Shown here one piece after another: positions 9,115 to 19,674 of a stretch of DNA of 51,144 nt. A program made the translations under genes and the position numbers. Positions within the stretch are counted from its first letter, which is position 1, and every line of letters begins with the position of its first letter. The notes below the pieces were generated by a model. It did no database searches and was not told where the DNA came from. It saw nothing but the letters and a program-made list of their open reading frames with translations. Source of the DNA: Cupriavidus sp. UYMMa02A (lineage in GTDB: Bacteria; Pseudomonadota; Gammaproteobacteria; Burkholderiales; Burkholderiaceae); assembly GCA_001725945.1 (NCBI GenBank), contig LRMT01000130.1:1-51144 (forward strand), written 5' to 3'.

Positions 9115-12100
9115 TCAGGCTCCTTCCTTCTCACTCAGCTTCGCTGTCTTTTCCACGAGCGGCCCTTCCAACCAGTCGACCTTGTTCATCTTGCGCAGGA
9201 TCACGAACTCGTCGCGGTTGCTGCCCACGGTGCCGTAGTAGTTGAAGCCATAGGCCAGTTGCGCGTAGCCGCCGATCATGTGCGTGGGCTTGGTCACGGC
9301 GCGCGTGACCGAGTTATGGATGCCGCCACGCATCCCGCTGGTTTCGGCACCTGGCACGTTCACGATCTTTTCCTGGGCGTGGTACATCAGGCACATGCCC
9401 TGCGGCACGCGCTGCGACACGACCACGCGGGCGGTCAGCGTGCCGTTGACGTTGAACACCTCGACCCAGTCGTTGTCGCGGATGCCATTGGCTTTGGCCT
9501 CGACTTCCGAGATCCACACGTGCGGGCCGCCGCGCGACAGCGTCAGCATGCGCAGGTTGTCCGAGTAGGTCGAGTGGATGCCCCACTTCTGGTGCGGCGT
9601 GATCCAGTTCAGCACCAGCTCCGGATTGCCGTTGGGCTTCTTGCCGAGCATCGGGCTGACCGTCTTGGTGTCGATCGCCGGCTTGTACACGCAAGCGCCC
9701 TCGCCAAAGTCCAGCATCCAGCGGTGGTCCTGCCAGAACTGCTGGCGGCCGGTCAGCGTGCGCCATGGAATCAGCTCATGCACGTTGGTGTAGCCGGCGT
9801 TGTAGCTGACTTCTTCCGACTCCAGCCCCGACCACGTCGGCGCGGAGATGATCTTGCGCGGCTGTGCCTGCACGTCGCGGAAGCGGATCTTGTCGTGCTC
9901 GCGGCCTTCAGCCAGGTGCGTGTGGTCGCGCCCGGTGATCTTCGACAGCGCGTCCCAGGCCTTCACGGCGACATGGCCGTTGGTCTCGGGCGCGAAGGTC
10001 AGGATCATTTCGGCGGCGTCAATGGCGGTCTCCAGCCTCGGGCGGCCATGGCTCACGCCGGGCTCGGTCACGGTCTTGCTGAGGTCGCCGATTTCCTTCA
10101 CCTCATGCTTCGTATCCCAATTGATGCCCTTGCCGCCGTTGCCCATCTTGTCGAGCAGCGGACCGATCGACGAGAACTTCTTGTAGATGTCGGCGTAGTT
10201 GCGCTCGACCACTGTCATCGAGGCGCGGTCTTGCCTGGGATCAGGTCGCATTCGCCATGCTTCCAGTCCTTGGGCTCGAACGGCTGGCCGAGTTCGCCCG
10301 GGGTGTCGTGCAGCAGCGGCGTGCAGACGAGGTCCTTGCGGGTGCCGAGATACGGACCGGCAATCTCGCTGAACTTCTTCGCGATGGCCTTGTAGATTTC
10401 CCAGTCGGTCTTGCTTTCCCACAGCGGCTGCACCGCTTCGGACAGCGGGTGGATGAACGGGTGCATGTCGGACGTGTTGAGGTCGTCCTTCTCGTACCAG
10501 GTCGCGGTCGGCAGCACGATGTCGCCATACAGGCAGGTTGTGCTCATGCGGAAGTCGAGCACGGTCAGCAGGTCGAGCTTGCCTTCGGCGGCCGGGCGCA
10601 CCTTGACTTCGCTCGGCTTGATCGCATCGTCCTCGTCGCCGAACACCGCGTTCTGCGTGCCGAGCAGGTACTTGAGGAAGTACTCGTGTCCCTTTCCCGA
10701 GCTGCCCAGGATGTTCGAGCGCCAGACGAACATATTGCGCGGGAAGTTGGCTGGGTTGTCGGGATCGTCGCAGGCGAACTGCAGCTTGCCGGACTTGAGC
10801 TGTTCCACCGTGTAGGCCACCGGGTCCTTGCCGGCGCGCTCGGCCGCATCGACCACGTCGAGCGGGTTGCTGCTGAGCTGCGGCGCGGACGGCAGCCAGC
10901 CCATGCGTTCGGACTTGGCGTTGAGGTCCAGCAGCGACATCTTGTCGTACTTGCCCTTGTCCGCGGTCGGCGACAGGATCTCGTCGACGCCGAGCTTCTC
11001 GTGGCGCCACTGGCTGGTGTGGTTGTAGAAGAACGAGGTCCCGTTCATCTGGCGCGGCGGGCGCGACCAGTCGAGGCCGAACGCCAGCGGCGCCCAGCCG
11101 AACTGCGGGCGCAGCTTTTCCTGGCCGACGTAGTGGGCCCAGCCGCCGCCGCTCTTGCCGATGCAGCCGCACATCATCAGCAGGTTGATGATGCCGCGGT
11201 AGATCATGTCATTGTGGTACCAGTGGTTCAGCGCCGCACCGACGATGACCATGCTCTTGCCTTGCGTACGGTCCGCATTGTCAGCGAATTCGCGCGCACC
11301 TGGATGACGAGCTTTGCCGGCACGGAGGTGTGCTTCTCCTGCCAGGCGGGCGTGTAGGGCACGTCGTCCTCGTAGGACTTGGCCACGTTCGGGCCGCCCA
11401 GGCCCTGGTCGACGCCGTAGTTCGCCAGCTGCAGGTCATAGACGGTGGCGACCAGCGCGGTGGTGCCGTCGGCCAGCGTCACGCGGCGGGCCGGCACCCG
11501 GCGGCGCAGCAGCGCGTCATGTTCGCCGCCGAAGTATGCGAAGCCGACTTCGGCCACTTCATCGTGGCTGCCCAGCAGCGACAGGCGCGGATCGATATTG
11601 CGGCCGCTGCCGCCGTCCTTCATCTCCAGGTTCCAGCGGCCGACCTTCTCGCCGCTGTTGTGCGCGGCCTCGCCCCAGCGGAAGCCGATGGAGCCGTTGG
11701 GCGCGACGATCTCGCCGGTCGCGTCGTCGATCTGCAGCGTCTTCCATTCCGGGTGGTTGGCCTCGCCGAGGTTGTCGGCCAGGTGCGACGCGCGCAGGAA
11801 GTGGTCAGGCACCAGCGTGCCGTCGTTGTCGCGCAGCAGCACCAGCATCGGCATGTCGGTGTACTGCTTGATGTAGTCGCGGAAGTAGGCGGACTTGCGG
11901 CTGACGTGGAATTCCTTGAGCACGACATGGCCCATGGCCATGGCGAGCGCGGCATCGGTGCCTTGCTTCGGGGCCAGCCAGATGTCGCCGAACTTCACCA
12001 TCTCGCCGAAGTCGGAAGACACCGCCACGGTCTTGGTGCCCTTGTAGCGCACCTCGGTGTAGAAGTGCGCATCCGGCGTGCGCGTCTGCGGCACGTTGGA

Positions 12101-12857
12101 GCCCCACACCATCAGGTAGGTCGAGTTGTACCAGTCGGCCGACTCGGGCACGTCGGTCTGTTCGCCCCAGATCTGCGGGCTGGCCGGCGGCAGGTCGCAG
12201 TACCAGTCATAGAACGACAGGCAGGCGCCGCCGAGCAGGCTCAGGTAGCGGGCGCCGGCGGCGTACGACACCATCGACATCGCGGGAATCGGCGAGAAGC
12301 CGACCACGCGGTCCGGGCCGAACGTCTTGACCGTGAAGCGTTGGCAGCGGCGATGATCTCGGTAGCGGTGTTCCAGTCGGCGCGCACGAAGCCGCCCAAG
12401 CCGCGCACGCTCTTGTAGCGCTGCGCCTTTTCTGGGTCCTGGCTGATCGATTCCCACGCGGTGATCGGGTCCATGGTCTTGCGTGCTTCGCGCCACATTT
12501 CCATCAGGCGGCCGCGGATCATCGGGTATTTCACGCGCTGCGCGGAGTACACGTACCAGCTATAGGACGCGCCGCGCGGGCAGCGCGCGGTTCATGGTTG
12601 GGCAGGTCGGGGCGGGTGCGCGGGTAGTCGGTCTGCTGGGTTTCCCAGGTGATCAGGCCGTTCTTCACATACACCTTCCACGAGCACGAGCCCGTGCAGT
12701 TCACGCCGTGCGTGGAGCGCACGATCTTGTCGTGCTGCCAGCGGCTGCGGTAGCCGTCTTCCCACTTGCGGTCCTCGTTCACCACCGCGCCGTGCCCGTC
12801 CGAGTATGTGGACTTGACGCGCGACATGAACTTCAGTCGATCCAGAAAGTGACTCAT
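9115..12857 (-). CDS. narG: Respiratory nitrate reductase alpha subunit (Mo-bis-MGD)
   Basis: Catalytic subunit that reduces nitrate to nitrite. The N-terminus has the Fe-S motif HGVNCTGSC and RSTHGVNC; YNSTYLMVWGSNVPQTRTPD contains the Asn/Asp region near the molybdenum, and the C-terminus includes MRGGIHNSVTRA. About 1,247 codons, the usual size. Four one-base losses break it, near 12585, 12338, 11292 and 10224; each repair restores a family sequence, for example EPRGCPRGASYSWYVYSAQR at the first and FADNADRTQGKSMVIVGAAL at the third. No signal peptide, so the catalytic side faces the cytoplasm. Start ATG at 12857 (MSHFLDRLKFMSRVKSTYSD) follows GGAGAATAAGAG. First gene of narGHJI. Confidence 0.95.
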
Positions 12858-12996
12858 CTCTTATTCTCCGCGAATGCTTGCTGCTGGCGGCACGCGGCCG
12901 TTGCAGGGACACTCGTAGCTTATGGGGAGGGGATGTGCGCGCCAATTCGCTGGTGGAACAGGCGGCGCGGTGCGTTCGGACTAGTCGGCGGGGCCC

Positions 12997-13020
12997 GGCC
13001 TAGTTCTGTCGAACTAGGCC
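12997..13020. promoter_or_regulatory. 24-bp perfect inverted repeat between narK2 and narG
   Basis: Arms GGCCTAGTTC and GAACTAGGCC flank a TGTC loop, 14 bp beyond the narK2 stop and 140 bp upstream of narG. No T-run follows on either strand, so an intrinsic terminator is not clear; a stem that stabilises or attenuates narK2-narG mRNA, or an operator, is possible. Confidence 0.6.
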
Positions 13021-13034
13021 AGGCGGCAGGCGCA

Positions 13035-14419
13035 TCAGCAGGGCATGGCGGCGTTGCGGCGCGCATAGCACCACCACGTCACCAGCACGCAGCTCACGTA
13101 GAACGCGATGAAGCAGTACAGTGCAGCGTCGGCCGAGCCGGTCAGCTCCAGCGAGGTGCCGAAGCTCTTGGGGATGAAGAAGCCGCCATAGGCGCCGATC
13201 GCGCCCGAGAAGCCGAGCACCGCGGCGGATTCCTTGCCGGCTTCCTGCAGTGCCTGCTTCTGCGCAACGTCGCCCTTGCCCTTGGCGGCACGCTGGCGCT
13301 CAGTCAGGAAAATCACCGGGATCATGCGGAACGTGGAGCCGTTGCCGATACCGGTCAGCGCGAACAGCGCGACAAAGGCCGCCAGGAAGGCCGGGAAGCT
13401 GCCCGCCACGCCATCATGCGGCAGTGCGCCCAGCACGGCGAACACGGCGGCGATCATGCCGACGAAGGTCCACAGCGTAACGCGCGCACCGCCGAGCTTG
13501 TCGGAAATCCAGCCGCCCACGGGGCGCGTCAGTGCGCCGACCAACGGCCCGAGGAACGCATACGCGGTCGGGTTCACGCCCGGGAACTGCGACTTGGTCA
13601 GCAGCGCCAGGCCGGCCGAGAAGCCGATGAACGAGCCGAACGTGCCTACGTAGAGCCAGCACATCAGCCAGTTGTGCTTGCGCTTGAAGATGATGGCCTG
13701 ATCGGCGAATGACGCCTTGGCATCGGCGATGTCGTGCATGCCGAACCACGCCGCCAGCGACGACACCACGATGAATGGCACCCAGATGAAACCCGCGTTC
13801 TGCAGCCACAGGTTCTTCATGGCGTCGCCGGCCTGGTATTGCTGCGGCTCGCCGCCGAGTGCGCCGAACACCGCTACCGACACCACCAGCGGCGTGATGA
13901 ACTGCACCACCGACACGCCGAGGTTGCCGATGCCCGCGTTAGACCCGTGGCCAGCCCCTTCTTCGCCTTCGGGAAGAAGAAGCTGATATTGGCCATCGAC
14001 GAGCTGAAGTTGGCACCGCCGAAGCCGCACAGCAGTGCGAGCGCGAGCAGCGTCGGATAGCTCGTGGACGGGTCGCGCAGCGCGAAGCCCATGCCCAGTG
14101 CCGGAATCAGCAGCAGCGCGGTGGAGATGGCGGTGAAGCGGCGCCCGCCGAATACGGGCACGAGGAACGAGTAGAAGATGCGCAGCGTGGCACCGGACAG
14201 CGCGGGCAGTGCGGTCAGCCAGAACAGCTGGTTCTTGGTGAACTGGAAGCCGGCGCGGTCGAGGTTGACCGCCACCACGCTCCACAGCATCCAGATCACG
14301 AAGGCCAGCATCAGCGCGGGGATCGAGATCCACAGGTTGCGATAGGCGATGCGCTCGCCCGTGTTTTGCCAGAAGGCCGAGTTTTCGGGCTCCCAGCGGG
14401 TCAGTACGGAAGTGGACAT
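13035..14419 (-). CDS. narK: Nitrate/nitrite transporter, NarK2-type
   Basis: Major facilitator protein with about twelve membrane segments. The segment LCGFGGANFSSSMANISFFF and, after repair, LNAGIGNLGVSVVQFITPLV are the two nitrate-signature motifs of the NarK/NNP family; the second half has GGWISDKLGGARVTLWTF. About 460 residues. One lost base near 13941 splits it within the first signature. The C-terminal half resembles the type II (nitrate/nitrite antiport) branch, whereas the upstream gene resembles type I, so the pair likely provides nitrate uptake coupled to protons and nitrate/nitrite exchange. It is 39 bp downstream of the other transporter. Confidence 0.92.
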
Positions 14420-14458
14420 GACAGTGTGCTTGAGTGGAAATGGGTGTCAGGGAGGGCG

Positions 14459-15754
14459 TCAGGCAGTCTGAGTGAGGCCGACCGCTTGCTCCTTGCGCCG
14501 GCGTTCGGCGCGGTGGCTGTAGTGCATCCAGACCAGGCTCACGCACACGGTGCCGTACATCAGCATGAAGCAGCTGCTGCGCACGCCCGTGAGGTCCGCC
14601 AGCGCGCCGAACAGGATCGGCAGCACGAAGCCGCCCAGGCCGCCCGCGAGCCCGACCACGCCGGAGACAGCGCCGATGTTGTGCGTGAAATCGTTCGAGA
14701 TGAACTTGAAGACCGAGGCCTTGCCGATCGCGAAGGCGATACCGACCACGAACAGCAGGAACGTGAACACCGGCGGCGTGAGCGCGATGCGGAAACTCTG
14801 CGGGCCCGCGGTGGTGTGGATGACGAAGTCCGTTTGCGGATAGCTCAGCAGGAAGAAGCCGACCCAGCTCACCCACATCACCCACCAGGTGGTGCGGTGC
14901 GCGCCGTAGCGGTCGGAGATCCAGCCGCCGATCGCGCGCAGCACGCCGCCCGGCAGCGAGAAGCATGCGGCCAGGAAGGCGGCCACCTTCATGTCGAAGC
15001 CGTATTCGCCGATGTAGTACTTGGTCATCCACAGCGACAGGCCGACGTAGCCGCCGAACACCACCGAGTAGTACTGCGAGTAGCGCCATACGCGCCGGTC
15101 GCGCATCACGGCGAGCTGCTCGCGCCAGCCCGTGCTGGACGCCACACGGTGGGCGGGATTGCTGCGCGAGCCGAGCCAGAACACGATGGCCGTCACCAGC
15201 ATCGCCACCGAATACACGCGCGGCACGACTTCCCAGGTGCCCGCGGCGAGAATCAGCGCGGGCGCGACGAACTTGGTCAGCGCGGCACCGGAGTTGCCGG
15301 CGCCGAAGATGCCCATCGCCAGCCCCTGGCGCGAACGCGGGAACCAGCGCGCCACGTAAGGCGTGCCGACGGAGAACGAGCCGCCGGCCAGGCCCACGAA
15401 CAGGCCCAGCACCAGCAGCTGCCACAGCGTATGCGCGTACGAGATCAGCCAGATCGGAACGACCGTGGCCAGCATCAGCACGAAGAACACGACGCGGCCG
15501 CCGTAGCGGTCCGTCCAGATGCCCAGCGGTACGCGGATCAGCGAGCCGCTCAGCACGGGCGTGGCGGCCAGCAGGCCGAACTCGGTTTCATTGAGCCCGA
15601 GCTCTTTCTTGAGCGGGATGCCGAGGACGGCGAACAGCATCCAGACGGCAAAACAGATGGTGAAGGCGAACGTGCTCGAAGCGAGCGTCGTCCATGCCCC
15701 GGGAGGGACGGGCTCCGGCATGCGCGCCGCGCGTGTTGGGGTGGCCATGGCCAT
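14459..15754 (-). CDS. narK: Nitrate transporter, NarK1-type
   Basis: Intact 431-residue major facilitator transporter starting MAMATPTRAARMPEP. About twelve hydrophobic segments; signature stretches GLAGGSFSVGTPYVARWFP, MGIFGAGNSGAALTKFVAPA and GAVSGVVGLAGGLGGFVLPI identify the NNP/NarK family. It is the first gene of the narK1-narK2-narGHJI cluster and diverges from nnrS across a 217-bp spacer carrying an FNR-like site. By analogy with NarK1 of Paracoccus and Pseudomonas it would import nitrate with protons to start respiration. Confidence 0.93.
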   Translation of the reverse strand: MAMATPTRAARMPEPVPPGAWTTLASSTFAFTICFAVWMLFAVLGIPLKKELGLNETEFGLLAATPVLSGSLIRVPLGIWTDRYGGRVVFFVLMLATVVPIWLISYAHTLWQLLVLGLFVGLAGGSFSVGTPYVARWFPRSRQGLAMGIFGAGNSGAALTKFVAPALILAAGTWEVVPRVYSVAMLVTAIVFWLGSRSNPAHRVASSTGWREQLAVMRDRRVWRYSQYYSVVFGGYVGLSLWMTKYYIGEYGFDMKVAAFLAACFSLPGGVLRAIGGWISDRYGAHRTTWWVMWVSWVGFFLLSYPQTDFVIHTTAGPQSFRIALTPPVFTFLLFVVGIAFAIGKASVFKFISNDFTHNIGAVSGVVGLAGGLGGFVLPILFGALADLTGVRSSCFMLMYGTVCVSLVWMHYSHRAERRRKEQAVGLTQTA

Positions 15755-15937
15755 ACTCCTGTGTCAACTTTGACGGATGACGCCAGAGTAGGCACGGCCG
15801 CTGCGGCTGACCATTCGCCGGGAGCACAAGCCGCCACGCCACGGAACCTGCTGGTGGAGCTAGTTCCATCGGCGGAGGACGGCGGCCGCATCACGGTGAT
15901 ATCGTGATTGCAGCCAGCCTGGTCACGATGCCAACCT

Positions 15938-15951
15938 GTGACAAGGATCAA
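15938..15951. promoter_or_regulatory. FNR/Nnr-like half-matched box between narK1 and nnrS
   Basis: GTGAC-AAGG-ATCAA fits TTGAC-N4-ATCAA with one mismatch. It lies 20 bp before the nnrS ATG, too close for activation of that start, and about 190 bp upstream of narK1, so if real it more likely serves narK1, or nnrS from a later start. Also in this spacer are TCACG-N7-CGTGA (15891-15907) and GTCAA-CT-TTGAC (15764-15774 region), both short dyads of unknown meaning. Confidence 0.35.
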
Positions 15952-15971
15952 ATTTCTCGCTCGCGCCCATT

Positions 15972-17189
15972 ATGGAAACCATCCCTATCCTGCCCGCACG
16001 TCCGCGCAAGTCGCCGGAAGCGGGTCCGCCGCCGCGTGGCTTTGCCCTGTTCGCGCTCGGCTTTCGGCCCTTTTACCTGGGCGGCGCGGTCTTCGCGGCC
16101 ATTGCCGTCGCCGCATGGGCGGCCATGTTCGGCGGTGTGCTGGCGGCAGCGCCGTCCGCCGCGCTGCCGCCGATGCTGTGGCATGCGCATGAGATGGTGT
16201 TCGGCTTTGCGGCGGCAATCGTGGTGGGCTTCCTGTTCACGGCCGGGCGCGCGTGGACGGGGCAGCCCACGCCGACCGGCGCGCTGCTGGCCTGCCTGTT
16301 CGTGCTCTGGCTGGCCGGACGCGGTGCAATGTGGTTCGGCTCCGGCGCGCTTGCTTCATGGCTCGACGCTGCGTTCCTGCCGCTTGCCGCGCTCGCGTTC
16401 ACGCGCACGCTGGTGCGGGCCGGCAACCGCCGCAACTATCCTCTCGCGTTCGCGCTGTGGCTGCTTGCGCTGGCGAATGGGTCGAGTCTCGGGCTGCAGG
16501 CCAGCGGCCACGCCGATGGCGCGCTGCGCGCGTGCCAGGCTGGTGTGGCGCTGATCACGCTGTTCGTAATCGTGATCGGCGGCCGCGTGATCCCGATGTT
16601 CACCACCAATGCGATTCCCGGCTTCCGGCTGCGCCAGTATCCGAAGGTTGACCGCCTTGCCGTGCCGGCTGCGGTGCTGGGCCTGTTGGCCAGTCTCGCG
16701 CCGTTGCCGGGCTGGCTTGCCGCAGTGCTGTCTTTGCTGGCCGCCGTGGTGCTCGGCATCCGTGTGATGGGCTGGCGCGGCTATGCGGTGGGAAACCGGC
16801 CGCTGCTTTGGTCGCTGCATCTGGCCTATGGGTGGCTGCCGCTGGCCTTCGTGCTGCAGGCCGCCGCCGCGCTCGGGCTGGTGATGACAGGCATTGCCAC
16901 GCATGCGTTCACGGTCGGCGTTCTGGGCGGCGCGATCATCGCGATGGTCACGCGCACAGCGCTCGGTCATACGGGGCGGATGCTCGCGGCGGGCACCGCC
17001 GAGACCGCCGCGTACTGGCTGGTGGCAGCGGCCGCAGTGCTGCGCGTGATCGGGCCGCTGGTGTGGCCGGCTGGCTACCTGCACTGGGTATATGCGGCGG
17101 CGGTCTGCTGGGTGGTTGGATTTGCGGTCTATGCGGTGGTTTATGCGCCGCGGCTGGCGCGGCCGAGGATTGATGGGAAGGCTGGCTGA
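15972..17189 (+). CDS. nnrS: NnrS family haem-copper membrane protein
   Basis: Intact 405-residue integral membrane protein with about twelve hydrophobic segments. Conserved motifs of NnrS are readable: GFRPFYLGG at the start, LWHAHEMVFGF, GGRVIPMFTTNAIPGF and THAFTVGVLGG followed by MVTRTALGHTGR. The histidines are the likely haem/copper ligands. NnrS is induced with denitrification and relieves nitrosative stress, protecting metal cofactors from nitric oxide, which fits its place opposite narK1. Confidence 0.93.
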   Translation: METIPILPARPRKSPEAGPPPRGFALFALGFRPFYLGGAVFAAIAVAAWAAMFGGVLAAAPSAALPPMLWHAHEMVFGFAAAIVVGFLFTAGRAWTGQPTPTGALLACLFVLWLAGRGAMWFGSGALASWLDAAFLPLAALAFTRTLVRAGNRRNYPLAFALWLLALANGSSLGLQASGHADGALRACQAGVALITLFVIVIGGRVIPMFTTNAIPGFRLRQYPKVDRLAVPAAVLGLLASLAPLPGWLAAVLSLLAAVVLGIRVMGWRGYAVGNRPLLWSLHLAYGWLPLAFVLQAAAALGLVMTGIATHAFTVGVLGGAIIAMVTRTALGHTGRMLAAGTAETAAYWLVAAAAVLRVIGPLVWPAGYLHWVYAAAVCWVVGFAVYAVVYAPRLARPRIDGKAG

Positions 17190-17559
17190 GGGAGCCCAGG
17201 GGAACGCCCCGGACCAAATGAAGGACTGGTAAGCACGTGGATAATGCCAGTCCAGGAAAATTGAGAACGACAAATGACGGCCAGCGAATTCACGGTACGA
17301 ACAGCGCAATGCATCACGGCTTCAACCACATCGGCAACCCCGGCCTGCAAGTGCTGGCGGAAGCGTATATCTGCGGCATCACCGGCGCTGGCCAAGGTGC
17401 CCGCGGACGTCTTTTCATGCGCGAGATGAAGGGGTTGTGGCTCTACTGACCGGGTGCTCCGGGTGGGAAATTGCGCCATGCTCTGCCGGAGTGAGCTTGG
17501 CGTCAATAACGATCGCGGATGCAGGGGGTGCTGCTGCCGCCATAGCTATAATTCGATAA
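17190..17559. other. Intergenic stretch, no supported gene
   Basis: 370 bases between nnrS and cobB. A 46-70 codon plus-strand frame (17237-17449, ending MREMKGLWLY) is open but has no recognisable family and no good ribosome site. I looked for a cobalamin riboswitch upstream of cobB (B12 box and conserved core) and did not find one. Confidence 0.5.
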
Positions 17560-17610
17560 ATGCGCCACGTGCACATGCGCCGCGCCTTTCATTGCCCCAA
17601 CCCTGCTTCA

Positions 17611-18963
17611 ATGCCGGTACGCCCGATACCCTCCTCCAACACCTTGTCCGACACCTTGCGTGTTCCGGCCCTGTTGATCGCAGCGCCCGCTTCGGGCCAG
17701 GGCAAGACCACCGTCACCGCGGGGCTGGCCCGCCTGCACAGCCGGCAGGGCCGCAAAGTACGCATCTTCAAGACCGGGCCCGATTTCCTCGATCCGGCCA
17801 TCCTGGCAGCCGCCAGTGATGCGCCCGTCCATACGATCGATCTCTGGATGACTGGCGCCGACGATGCAAGGACTCGCCTGGCCAGAGCTGCAAGCGAAGC
17901 AGATCTGATCTTGGTCGAAGGCGTGATGGGACTGCACGATGGCTCACCGAGCAGCGCTGACGTGGCGCGTCGCTTCGGCCTGCCGGTGCTGAGCGTGATC
18001 CAGGCCGGAGCGATGGCACAGACCTTTGGCGCGCTGGCATACGGGCTGGCCAACTATGGCGGGGCACCGTAGCATATGGCTGTGCTCGCCAACGGTGTCG
18101 GCTCGGCGCGCCACGCAGAGATGCTGGAGGCGAGCCTGCCTAGCGGCATTCGCTGGATGGGCGCCTTGCCGAAGGATCCGTCGGTATCGCTACCCGAACG
18201 GCACCTCGGTTTGCTCAGCGCCGACGAGTTACCGGACTTGCCTGCACGCCTGGACCGGATCGCGGACCTGCTGGCGCCGCTGCCGGTGGCACGCTTGCCC
18301 GAACCAGTTGTCATGACCATGGCTGCAGCCGCCATTCCGCCGGCTCCGCTGCTTGCTGGCAAGACTATCGCGATCGCGCGGGACGCTGCATTCCGCTTTA
18401 TCTATCCGGCCAATCTCGAGACGCTCCGCGAAATGGGCGCACAGCTCGCTTTCTTCTCGCCGCTGGCCGATACATGCCTCCCGGCCTGCGATGCCCTGTG
18501 GCTGCCTGGTGGCTATCCAGAACTGCATGCGGCTCAGCTTGCTTCCAATCATGCGATGCGGACCGCATTGCGAGATGCGCATCGTGCAGGGCTGCCGATT
18601 CTTGCCGAGTGTGGCGGCATGATGGCGCTGTTCGATACCCTCGTCGACAAGGGAGGCTCGGCACATGCCATGGCCGGGCTGCTGCCGGGCACGGTACTGA
18701 TGCAGGGCCGGCTGGCAGCGATAGGGCATCAGGCCGTGAAACTGCCGGAAGGAGAGTTGCGAGGGCACACCTTCCACTACTCGAAGGCGGAATCGCCGCT
18801 GCTGCCGCTCAACTATGCAACGTCGCCGCGGGAGGATCTCCCGAGTGCGGTGCGGGGCGAGGCGGTCTATCGCAAGGGCACGCTGACCGCATCCTACGTG
18901 CATCTCTACTTCCCGTCCAACCCGAGTGCAATCGCCGCAGTACTGACAGTCCCGGCCGGCTAG
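17611..18963 (+). CDS. cobB: Cobyrinate / hydrogenobyrinate a,c-diamide synthase
   Basis: Amidates the a and c side chains of (hydrogeno)cobyrinate with glutamine and ATP in vitamin B12 synthesis. N-terminal ATP-binding domain with APASGQGKTTVTAGLARLHS and FKTGPDFLDP, then LVEGVMGLHDG; C-terminal glutaminase-like domain with ALWLPGGYPELHA, the Cys motif LAECGGMMAL and GHTFHYSK. About 450 residues after repair, the expected size. One frameshift near 18070 separates the halves (GLANYGGAP / MAVLANGVGSARHAEM). The start is uncertain: ATG at 17611 or 17560, neither with a strong ribosome site. No other cob gene is present, so it is either isolated or its partners lie elsewhere. Confidence 0.88.
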
Positions 18964-19294
18964 CCCGCCTTGCAGGTATCAGGGCTGTTTCTACTCCGAC
19001 GGCGTGCGACCGACCGCGTCGCGATGCGGCATCGATCTGGTTTCGCCCCCTCGACAGATACTGCTGAGTTGGCCGGCGAACGGATCAGGCAGATACGGCC
19101 CGAACGAATTCAGCATCGCCAATCAGGCTGGCCAGCGCCGCGCCGACGGCGAGCACCGCTGGCGAAGCCAGTTGATGCGGCTGCCGGAAGACCCCGACCT
19201 TAACCGTCAGGAGCGTCTGCTTGCGCACAGACGGCAGCCGCACGTGCCGCAAACTACCCGGGTTCAAATTTATCCAACCCGCTCGGAGGCACAG
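18964..19294. other. Intergenic stretch with a possible gene remnant
   Basis: 331 bases. A plus-strand frame from about 19066 to 19280 reads YGPNEFSIANQAGQRRADG then EHRWRSQLMRLPEDPDLNRQ, which has the look of coding sequence but no start codon with ribosome site and no family I can name. It may be the remains of a gene. Confidence 0.35.
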
Positions 19295-19516
19295 ATGAAA
19301 GAGGTATCACTGACCATTCCAGAAATTGGATTGATTGCCGGAACGCGGGCGGCGGGCGCTGCGGGTCTCGCCCTGTTGCTTAGCAACCGAATGAATCCGG
19401 AACAGCGCCGCACCATCGGCTGGACGCTGCTCGCCGTAGGGGTTATCACCACGGTGCCGTTGGTCGCGCAAGTGTTTGGAAAACTTCAGGCAGACAAGAG
19501 CCCCGCCGAGAGGTGA
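19295..19516 (+). CDS. Small membrane protein, 73 residues, unknown function
   Basis: ATG at 19295 is preceded by GGAGG seven bases upstream, a strong ribosome site that decides the start. Two hydrophobic segments are visible, IGLIAGTRAAGAAGLALLLS (about residues 10-29) and TIGWTLLAVGVITTVPLVAQ (about 40-60), joined by the polar turn NRMNPEQRR. The C-terminus is charged. I do not recognise a named family; short two-segment proteins of this kind occur in Burkholderiales. It is followed by a strong terminator shared with the convergent HU gene. Confidence 0.7.
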   Translation: MKEVSLTIPEIGLIAGTRAAGAAGLALLLSNRMNPEQRRTIGWTLLAVGVITTVPLVAQVFGKLQADKSPAER

Positions 19517-19612
19517 GGTAGCTTGCCATTGACGCCCTGCCGCCAGCGGGACAGGTGGCCTGGCAGCAGGCGGCGACGCCGCAGACGCACTGTCTGACTG
19601 CCCACTTCATGC

Positions 19613-19648
19613 AAAAAGCCCCGAAATCGACAGATTTCGGGGCTTTTT
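19613..19648. terminator. Bidirectional rho-independent terminator
   Basis: Perfect 16-bp stem (AAAAAGCCCCGAAATC / GATTTCGGGGCTTTTT) with a GACA loop. The A-run on one side and T-run on the other make it work for both strands: it ends the plus-strand small membrane gene and, 27 bp beyond its stop, the minus-strand HU gene. Confidence 0.95.
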
Positions 19649-19674
19649 CTTTGCTTGCGCCGATTGCGCAGGGA

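Noticed and set aside
6656..9238. Long plus-strand open frame of about 860 codons over narI, narJ and narH
   Set aside because: Shadow of the minus-strand nar genes in high-GC DNA: His/Arg/Ala-rich translation without any domain, while the opposite strand encodes conserved subunits.
9115..12857. narG as a pseudogene with four frameshifts
   Set aside because: Each break is repaired by one base and the family sequence continues with all key residues; genes of every kind in the window show the same error pattern.
12997..13020. The narK2-narG palindrome as an intrinsic terminator
   Set aside because: Neither strand has a T-run after the stem, and narG lies downstream in the same direction, so termination here is unsupported.
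17190..17610. Cobalamin riboswitch ahead of cobB
   Set aside because: No B12 box or conserved riboswitch core could be found on the plus strand.
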